This document shows positions 1 to 6,716 of a stretch of DNA of 9,795 nucleotides, in pieces; within the stretch, counting starts at the first letter, position 1, and each line of letters opens with the position of its first letter. The position numbers and the translations under genes were made by a program. The stretch comes from Desulfocapsa sp. (GTDB taxonomy: Bacteria; Desulfobacterota; Desulfobulbia; Desulfobulbales; Desulfocapsaceae). The DNA is taken from assembly GCA_029935135.1 (NCBI GenBank), contig JAOZKX010000050.1, positions 1-9,795 of the forward strand. The letters run 5' to 3'. Under the pieces are notes generated by a model. It was not told where the DNA came from. It did not search any database and worked only from the letters and a program-made list of their open reading frames with translations.

Positions 1-3000
1 TCCTGTATCAATTACCATAAAATGAAGTCCAACCTGCTCAGCCCCTCTTTTTTCAGGAATAACCCGGAGCAGCACAGATCCATTTTCGGTGAATTTGATG
101 CTGTTCCCGACAAGATTGAGAAGGACCTGCCGTAAACGGAGTTCATCACCCTTCACCAGATCAGGCAGGTCAGACGCCTCCCTGTCGACAGTGAATGACA
201 GCCCCTTATTCTGGGCACTATGCAACATCACGGAAACAACATGTTCCAGCATTCTGGTCAGGCTGAAAGTATTTTTTTCAATGAGCAGTTGCCCCGCCTC
301 AATTTTGGAGAAATCAAGTATATCATTGAGCAGACCAAGAAGGCCGTCTGCGGAGAGCTGTATAGTCTCCAGCTGTTTACGCTGTCCAGAGCTCAGTGCC
401 GTCTCCAGAACAAGGCGAGTCATACCGATGATAGCATTCATTGGTGTCCTGATATCATGACTCATATTGGCAAGAAAATCAGATTTGGCCTGATTGGCTG
501 CCTCAGCGTGCTGCTGGGCCTTGATCAACTGCTGCTCGGTTTCTTTGCGCAGGGTAACATCCTCTTTCACTGCCACATAGTTCGTCGTTTTCCCTGTCCT
601 GTCCTTTACAGGCGAGATAGTGGCAAACTCCCAGAATAAGGAACCGTCCTTGCGTTTATTGAGCATTTCACCCTGCCAGACATTCCCTGCAGTCAGAGTA
701 TCCCACATCACCTTGTAAAAGGGTGAATCGTGGTGGTCAGACTTCAACACCCTCGGGTCCTGACCAATCGCCTCTTCAAATGTGTAGCCTGTTGTGCTGG
801 TAAAGGCTGGATTCACAAACTCTATGATGCCGTTACAGTCAGTGATCACAATCGTACTGTGACTCTGTTCCACCGCACGGGAAAGTTTTCGCAGCTCACT
901 GCTGCGCTCATCCACCAGTGTTTCCAGATGTTCCCTGTGTCTTTGCAGCTCCACCTCCGTCTGCTTTCGTTCGCTTATATTGTGGAGCACACCTTCCAGA
1001 GCAATAACCTGTCCCTGTTCATCAAAAATGGGTGATTCGCTGGCCTCAACCATTAGCCGGCTGCCGTCCTTATGTCGCAGTTCTGCTTCAAAGGGTGGTA
1101 ATGTTTCACCTCGTAGCCCCGCCTCGGTGTTGGCAAGGGCCTGTATACTGACCGGTGCATCTGTATGGAAAGCGGCACAGTGCTGTCCAATGGCCTCTTC
1201 CGGCAGGTAACCCGTCATATTGTAGGTTGAGGGGCTGAGATAGGTAAGGATACCTTTGGAATCGAGGGTAAAAAAGAGATAGTCACCTCCCAATGAATCA
1301 ATCAGGCGACGATACTTGGCCTCACTCAGGCGACGCAAATCAAGCTCCTTTTTGAATTCCGCAGTACGCTCTCTCACCTTAGAGTAGAGGAGACGATTCC
1401 AGAAGAGGATACAACATACCAGCAGGACTATACCTGCGGCTATCCAGAGCAAATTTGAGTAAACAACCTTCCGAGTCACTTCCACAGAATAATAGTTGCG
1501 GGTTATGGCGCTGCGCTCTTCCGGGGAGATGCTGTTCAGTCCCTTATTTAAAATGGAAGCAAGTATGGGCCAGTCATCACGCATGGCAAAGGCCTGATTG
1601 TGAATGCCAAGATTAGCGGATGCAGCAACTTTAAGATTATTGAGACCCAAATGGGTCATATGGTACTGGGCCACCGTCAAATTGCCGACAAAGGCATCTG
1701 CTTTATTCTCACTGACCGCCGCCAGCGCCTCAGCTGCGTCGGCAACCAGCTTCTGTTTGATCTGCGGAAACTCCATGGCAAGACGATTCTGCAGCACATA
1801 CCCCTCCTCGATGGCAATGGTCTTGCCAAACAGATCTTGCAGAACAAAGATGTTTTTTTCATCCTGACGAGTAAAGATGACCCAGGGGAGGTTCAGATAA
1901 TCCTCGCTAAAGACCATAAACTCTTGCCGTTCCGGGGTCCGTTTGGCAGTGAGCAATAGATCAATTTTTTCATGATTTCTGATATTCTCCACTGCCTCGG
2001 GCCAGCTCATATCACCGTGCAGATATTCCACCTTAAAATTTGCCATTGCAGCGATCCGGTTCAGGATTTCAACCGAAATTCCATTTGGCCCATCAGTCCA
2101 ACAATGGAAGGGAGGAATATTGGCTACACGGGCACGAATAAGCGGATGGTTGTCTACCCATCTCTTCTCTTCCAGAGTCAACGACATTGCTGTTTTTACT
2201 TTTTTATCTACAAAGGAACCCTGCCAATCACGCTCAAAAATCAGTCCCTGCAGCTGAAGGACATCATCCTCTTGTGTCACAGCCATAAATGCCTGCACCA
2301 CTGACTGAATACGCTCCTCAACAATTGAACCAACAGGATATGTCTCTGCCATCATTAACTCTTGGGTTTTCTCGGCCTCAAACAGCAGAGCCTCTCGACT
2401 GGCGTGGGTTTTATAGCGTTGGAGGATGAAATCCACAATCTCTTCAGGGTGGTCAAGGGCATAACGCCATCCCCTGTTACTGGCTTCAATAAAGGAACGG
2501 GTACGGTCCGGATGATCTGCTGCCTGAGACTTGCTGGTGAAGAGATTGATATCACCAAGACCGGGTAGATGCTCGGTCAACTCAATCATTCCGTAGGGAA
2601 TGTCCTGTCGATCCAGAAAAAATGGCTCATTGGAGCGAAATGCGGCAAATGCATCCACTTCCCCACGGATCAGTGAGCTCACATCAAAACTGGTGGGCAC
2701 CAATTCGATATTTTCACCCACTGTTAACCCGGCCTGATGGAAGGCTGCGCGAAGAACCCTCGAATTTGCCCGTTCAATGCTGATCATCAGACGCTTGCCC
2801 TTCAGATCATCCAGGGTTTTCAGCCCCGGTTGAGCGAGAAAAACCAACGGAAATCGTTTGAAATAGTTAGCCAGCAGTACAACAGGCCTTCCCTCCATAC
2901 GGTCGAAGATAAGGTCATCGGAGTAAACACCGAAATCAGCACGCCCGGCAGTCACCTCATCTACCGGATCAGCACTTTCCTGATACTCTCGAATCTCTAC

Positions 3001-3216
3001 TTCCAGCCCCTGATCAGTGAAATAGCCCTCTTTAACAGCAGCATAAAAACCAGCAAACTGGAACTGATGTTTCCAAAAGAGCTGCAAGGAGACTTTTTCC
3101 AGAACCTGCTGCCTGTCCTCCGCTGATACTGGGGCAGGTGAACTTTCAACAATAAAGAGGAGGCAAATGGGCAGCAGAACCATGCGAATACAAATCTGTA
3201 AATATGTTTGCAGCAT
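1..3216 (-). CDS. Sensor histidine kinase with tandem NMT1-like and SBP_bac_3 periplasmic domains, two PAS domains and HisKA (3' end outside window)
   Basis: The frame is open for 1072 codons from ATG 3216 to the window edge. Residues 1-32 look like a Sec signal peptide (hydrophobic 12-23, likely cleavage after VSA). Residues about 42-285 match the NMT1/THI5 (SsuA-like) binding fold, with WKHQFQFAGFYAA at 48-60, then GYF..QGLEVEI and GRADFGV. Residues about 345-580 match SBP_bac_3 of the BvgS/EvgS kind (LTLEEKRWVDNHP, KRTPERQEFMVFSEDY, NKADAFVGN). One membrane helix lies at about 588-606. PAS domains lie at about 633-750 and 782-900 with a coiled coil between. HisKA has H920 in MSHDIRTPMN; the N box has N1034 and N1038; the window ends in the ATPase D box at D1070-T-G. 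The protein should bind small solutes in the periplasm and autophosphorylate in the cytoplasm; the ligands cannot be read. The start is set by an upstream AAGGGGG; ATG at codon 12 is a weaker alternative. It follows the preceding kinase by 5 bases. A receiver or Hpt beyond the edge is possible but unseen. Confidence 0.93.
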   Translation of the reverse strand, partial: MLQTYLQICIRMVLLPICLLFIVESSPAPVSAEDRQQVLEKVSLQLFWKHQFQFAGFYAAVKEGYFTDQGLEVEIREYQESADPVDEVTAGRADFGVYSDDLIFDRMEGRPVVLLANYFKRFPLVFLAQPGLKTLDDLKGKRLMISIERANSRVLRAAFHQAGLTVGENIELVPTSFDVSSLIRGEVDAFAAFRSNEPFFLDRQDIPYGMIELTEHLPGLGDINLFTSKSQAADHPDRTRSFIEASNRGWRYALDHPEEIVDFILQRYKTHASREALLFEAEKTQELMMAETYPVGSIVEERIQSVVQAFMAVTQEDDVLQLQGLIFERDWQGSFVDKKVKTAMSLTLEEKRWVDNHPLIRARVANIPPFHCWTDGPNGISVEILNRIAAMANFKVEYLHGDMSWPEAVENIRNHEKIDLLLTAKRTPERQEFMVFSEDYLNLPWVIFTRQDEKNIFVLQDLFGKTIAIEEGYVLQNRLAMEFPQIKQKLVADAAEALAAVSENKADAFVGNLTVAQYHMTHLGLNNLKVAASANLGIHNQAFAMRDDWPILASILNKGLNSISPEERSAITRNYYSVEVTRKVVYSNLLWIAAGIVLLVCCILFWNRLLYSKVRERTAEFKKELDLRRLSEAKYRRLIDSLGGDYLFFTLDSKGILTYLSPSTYNMTGYLPEEAIGQHCAAFHTDAPVSIQALANTEAGLRGETLPPFEAELRHKDGSRLMVEASESPIFDEQGQVIALEGVLHNISERKQTEVELQRHREHLETLVDERSSELRKLSRAVEQSHSTIVITDCNGIIEFVNPAFTSTTGYTFEEAIGQDPRVLKSDHHDSPFYKVMWDTLTAGNVWQGEMLNKRKDGSLFWEFATISPVKDRTGKTTNYVAVKEDVTLRKETEQQLIKAQQHAEAANQAKSDFLANMSHDIRTPMNAIIGMTRLVLETALSSGQRKQLETIQLSADGLLGLLNDILDFSKIEAGQLLIEKNTFSLTRMLEHVVSVMLHSAQNKGLSFTVDREASDLPDLVKGDELRLRQVLLNLVGNSIKFTENGSVLLRVIPEKRGAEQVGLHFMVIDTG

Positions 3217-3221
3217 TAAAG

Positions 3222-6200
3222 TCAGCCCCCTTCAGTGATGGCAGCCCGCATTCGACTTATTATCTCATCAAGCAATTCCATGGCGGGTTCAAATTCAAAG
3301 GCACTTATATACGAATCAATCCTGGTCACTCTCCCGGATTCCTCTCCCTGAAACAATGGTTTGAGTTCCTGCCATTTCACTGTTGCATTAAAATGGTTTG
3401 CAGCAAGCATGGAAAGCAATTCCTCAAGAAGAGGAACGATATGGTGGTAATTAACAGCTGCACTCTGTTTTTTCTGCCCCCTCTCTTCAGGCAGAAGGGT
3501 GGTGATTGAGACAAACACCTCATCGAAGCAATCCATAAACGAATCAAGAAACAGTGCACTATCCCCTTCCTGATCCAGAACATTCTCCAGGTTCAGTGCC
3601 GCCCGGGCAAGAGCTAAAGCACCTAGATTTCCAGCCAGACCTTTAACTGTATGCAGAAGTTGTCTGCCTTCTGCCAACTTATTTTTTTGCAGATTTTCTT
3701 CAATCTTACGGGCTGTCCCGCTTTGTTCTGTACCGAATTTCCTCAAGAGAGACAAATACAGGTCCTCATTTCCTTCCAACCGGGCAAGACCATCCTCCAG
3801 ATCGACACCCGGCAGGACATCCGGCAGCTGAGGAGCTGCAGATCTTTTTTGCTCTTCTGTCTTCTCTTTTGCCAGTCGGGGAGAGGCTGTTTCCCCGACT
3901 GCATTAGAAGCAATCCACTTGGCCAGGGTTATAAAAAGATCAGCACTGTTAACCGGCTTGGCAATATAATCATCCATCCCGGCAGCAAGGCATTTTTTCT
4001 GGTCTCCAACCATGGTCTGGGCGGTCATGGCAATAATGGGAATATGGGAGGAAAGGTCCAACTGCTCCCTTTCATAGGCTCGTATTTTGGCTGTGGCCTT
4101 ATAACCATTCAATATCGGCATCTGAATGTCCATAAGGATGGCGGAAAAAGGTATAGTCTCTCTTAGAGCAGAACGATATTCTTCTACTGCCTCTTCTCCA
4201 TTGACTGCAGTCTCCACATGAGCACCTGCCTGGTGAAGGATTTCGCTGGCCACCTGCCGGTTAATCGCATCATCTTCCACCAGCAGAATGTGGATCCCGG
4301 CGATACATTTCATAGCAGTTTTTTTCTTCTCTGCCTCTTTGTTTTGTGAACCCTGGAGAATCATTTCCTCCTGTTCGACTTTTCCTAAGTCAACGAGAAT
4401 AGTAAATGTACTGCCCTCTCCTTTTTCACTCCGGACCTCCAGACGCCCTCCCATTCTCTCCATAAGTTCTTTGGAGATAGCGAGTCCCAAACCAGTCCCC
4501 CCATACTTACGGGTATAGGAGGCATCAACCTGGCTGAATGCCTTAAAGAGTCGTGTCAGTTTATCTGCAGAAATCCCGATACCGCTGTCCACAATGGAAA
4601 ACTGCAGCTGCACCTGTTTTTCAGTCTGACTCAGAAGGGACACATTAACGGCAACATTTCCCTCTTCGGTAAATTTTAAGGCATTACCCACTATATTGAC
4701 CAGCACCTGACGCAGTCGAAAAGAATCTCCATAAAGAAAAGAGGGGACAGCAGAATCTATTTCCAGCAATAATCCCAACCCCTTCTGCTGAGCCTGGTCA
4801 TCAAAGAGAAATCCCAGGCCATCGATCATTTCCGGCAAGGAAAAGACCCTCTCTTCCAATGTTATCTTGCCGGCTTCTATCTTGGAAAAGTCCAGGATAT
4901 CATTGAGAATAGTGAGGAGTCCCAGGGAAGAGCTATGGATTTTGCTCAGGTAATCATGTTGCTGATCGGTAAGATTTGTCTCCAATGCCAGTTCTGAAAG
5001 ACCGATCATGGCATTCATGGGTGTTCGAATCTCGTGGCTCATGTTGGCCAGAAACTGACTTTTCTGTTTATTGGCCGCTACTGCCCTCTTCTCGGCATCT
5101 TTCAACTGCTGATGGATCTGTTTCAATTCGGTGATATCCTCAAGAATACCACCGATCAAAATTGGACCGTCTGCATCTTTCTGAATTACATGGGTTAAGG
5201 AGTGAAGAGTACGGGCACCTTTTTCCGGATGCATAAAGTGCAGCTCCATTTCAGAAAAAGTGATCTGTCCTGCAAGTAACTTCTGTATCTCAGACTCGGC
5301 AAGTCGTATATCCTCTTCATACCAGTCAACAAGCGGCCCCCATGGTTTGCCGATAACCTCTTCTCTACTCAAACCAAAAACTGAGGTAACGCCATTACTT
5401 ACAAAGGTCAACTCACCGGTTGTTCCCACATAACTGAAAACGACAAAATTATCGCCCATATCATTCACCAGTTGCTGGAACGCATTCCGGCTTTCCCGCA
5501 GGTCTGTCGTTCGTTCCACCAGCATATTTTCTAAATTATGACGATGCTCTGCCAGTTCCTCCTGATCGTTCTTAAATGTGTTAATATCACGCCAGGCGAC
5601 ATGAATAAGGGGTATATCCTGCAGTTCAATGCGAGTAAGAACCACCTCAACCCAGGAGTCCCCCCCCTGAGCATCCCGATGCACCCATTCAAAACGATTG
5701 CTGCCCTGGTCAAGACAGAGCTGCATCATTTCATCTGCTTTTTCCCGGGATGCCCGCCCGTCCGGCTGTTCTGCAGGAGAAAGATCTGCCGGATGAAAGC
5801 CGAGAATTTCTGTCTTTGCCGTATACCCTGACATCTGCATGGCGGCTTCGTTGCAGTCAATAAATTCCCCATCCTTTATCAACAAAATTCCGTCGGTGGA
5901 TTTCTGGTATAAAGTTTCCAGACGCTGCAGGCTCTCATCCCGCATTCTATAGGCCCTGGCTAGTTTTTTACTTCCCAGCACAATTAGGGATGTCCCCAAG
6001 GCCCAGAGGCCGGAAAAAAGGAGGAGGATAATAATCTGGCTCTGCTGTTCCCGAGCATAGGCATCCTTCATGGAGAGTGAAACTGCAACACCTCCTCTGA
6101 CCTCACCTAGGGCATACCCCTGATGACTGTGACATTTCAGACAATTTTCTTCTATTGTCAGGGGGTGAATAAGACGCAGATACGGTTCACCATCAATATC

Positions 6201-6665
6201 AGTAAATTCATATATTTCTTTTTCTCCCTCTTCAAATTTGTGCAGGGAGGCTGTTTCCCACTGATCAGGAGCATTTTCCGGGCGTAATAATTTCAAACTG
6301 GTGAGATGGCCGAATACACCGAATGTCCTGGGGAACGCTTCATTGAGTTGTCGGGTTGCATAGGCCGGATTCATCAATGTCAAGCTGGTACCGTCTGGAC
6401 TTTTTATATCTCTTAAGTCAATATGCGCCAGATAAGGATTAGGAGGAGTTTCTCTGGTAACGGGGACATAAAAACCACCATGGGTTGCCGCCCAGTGTCT
6501 GAAGGCCACATCTTTACTCAGATGGGCCCGACTCTGGACAAGGGCTTTTGCTCTGGTTTCTTTCATGATATGGTAATTTGCCAGCCCGAACAGTATCGCA
6601 AGGGAGATGGTCCAGGCAAAGAACAAAATCCAGCCAGCCAGTTTTAAATTATTCTCTGTTTTCAT
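3222..6665 (-). CDS. Heme c (DUF3365/Tll0287-like) tripartite hybrid histidine kinase: PAS-PAS-HisKA-HATPase-REC-Hpt
   Basis: This 1147-residue protein is a membrane hybrid kinase. Membrane helices lie at about 10-30 and 210-230. The periplasmic loop carries the DUF3365 signature (RHWAATHGGFYVP at 56-68, PNPYL at 76-80 region, NPAY at 99-102) and one c-type heme site, C175-L-K-C178-H179. PAS domains lie at about 250-365 and 398-520, separated by a coiled coil. The kinase core has H544 in MSHEIRTPMN, N657/N661, D693-S-G-I-G and GGTGLGL at 722-728. The receiver (about 790-915) has acidic E797/D798/D799, phospho-acceptor D846 (LMDIQMP) and K903. The Hpt domain (about 955-1045) has H1005 in LLHTVKG. 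A further 75 residues follow Hpt and resemble the tail of the upstream kinase. All catalytic residues for a His-Asp-His relay of the BarA/ArcB type are present. In the family, the heme domain is thought to sense redox state or a small gas; the actual signal is inferred. No good Shine-Dalgarno precedes ATG 6665, but the first helix requires this start. Confidence 0.95.
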   Translation of the reverse strand: MKTENNLKLAGWILFFAWTISLAILFGLANYHIMKETRAKALVQSRAHLSKDVAFRHWAATHGGFYVPVTRETPPNPYLAHIDLRDIKSPDGTSLTLMNPAYATRQLNEAFPRTFGVFGHLTSLKLLRPENAPDQWETASLHKFEEGEKEIYEFTDIDGEPYLRLIHPLTIEENCLKCHSHQGYALGEVRGGVAVSLSMKDAYAREQQSQIIILLLFSGLWALGTSLIVLGSKKLARAYRMRDESLQRLETLYQKSTDGILLIKDGEFIDCNEAAMQMSGYTAKTEILGFHPADLSPAEQPDGRASREKADEMMQLCLDQGSNRFEWVHRDAQGGDSWVEVVLTRIELQDIPLIHVAWRDINTFKNDQEELAEHRHNLENMLVERTTDLRESRNAFQQLVNDMGDNFVVFSYVGTTGELTFVSNGVTSVFGLSREEVIGKPWGPLVDWYEEDIRLAESEIQKLLAGQITFSEMELHFMHPEKGARTLHSLTHVIQKDADGPILIGGILEDITELKQIHQQLKDAEKRAVAANKQKSQFLANMSHEIRTPMNAMIGLSELALETNLTDQQHDYLSKIHSSSLGLLTILNDILDFSKIEAGKITLEERVFSLPEMIDGLGFLFDDQAQQKGLGLLLEIDSAVPSFLYGDSFRLRQVLVNIVGNALKFTEEGNVAVNVSLLSQTEKQVQLQFSIVDSGIGISADKLTRLFKAFSQVDASYTRKYGGTGLGLAISKELMERMGGRLEVRSEKGEGSTFTILVDLGKVEQEEMILQGSQNKEAEKKKTAMKCIAGIHILLVEDDAINRQVASEILHQAGAHVETAVNGEEAVEEYRSALRETIPFSAILMDIQMPILNGYKATAKIRAYEREQLDLSSHIPIIAMTAQTMVGDQKKCLAAGMDDYIAKPVNSADLFITLAKWIASNAVGETASPRLAKEKTEEQKRSAAPQLPDVLPGVDLEDGLARLEGNEDLYLSLLRKFGTEQSGTARKIEENLQKNKLAEGRQLLHTVKGLAGNLGALALARAALNLENVLDQEGDSALFLDSFMDCFDEVFVSITTLLPEERGQKKQSAAVNYHHIVPLLEELLSMLAANHFNATVKWQELKPLFQGEESGRVTRIDSYISAFEFEPAMELLDEIISRMRAAITEGG
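3226..3232 (-). promoter_or_regulatory. Ribosome binding site for the dual-binding-protein kinase
   Basis: AAGGGGG on the minus strand differs from AAGGAGG by one base and sits 9 bases before ATG 3216. It lies inside the last codons of the preceding kinase gene, whose TGA is at 3224-3222. This supports ATG 3216 as the start and suggests translational coupling of the two genes. Confidence 0.7.
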
Positions 6666-6716
6666 TATTACACTGCAAACAAAATAGTATTAAAAATACG
6701 ATGACAAATCTGTCTT
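6666..6716 (-). other. 51-base spacer between two kinase genes, with weak dyads
   Basis: This is the longest gap in the window. It is AT-rich and holds a 5-bp dyad at 6687-6699 (gtatt-aaa-aatac) and a 4-bp dyad at 6703-6714 (gaca-aatc-tgtc). Neither is GC-rich or followed by a clean T-run, so neither looks like an intrinsic terminator. The gap also lacks a clear Shine-Dalgarno for the downstream kinase. It could hold a weak internal promoter or an mRNA processing site, but nothing decides this. Confidence 0.3.

Noticed and set aside
1600..1959. Plus-strand open frames of 60-206 codons throughout, for example here and at 7456-8076
   Set aside because: All lie antisense to long minus-strand genes with clear domains, and none shows a recognisable motif or a convincing ribosome site.
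6687..6699. Palindrome gtatt-aaa-aatac as a terminator
   Set aside because: A 5-bp AT-only stem without a following U-run is too weak.
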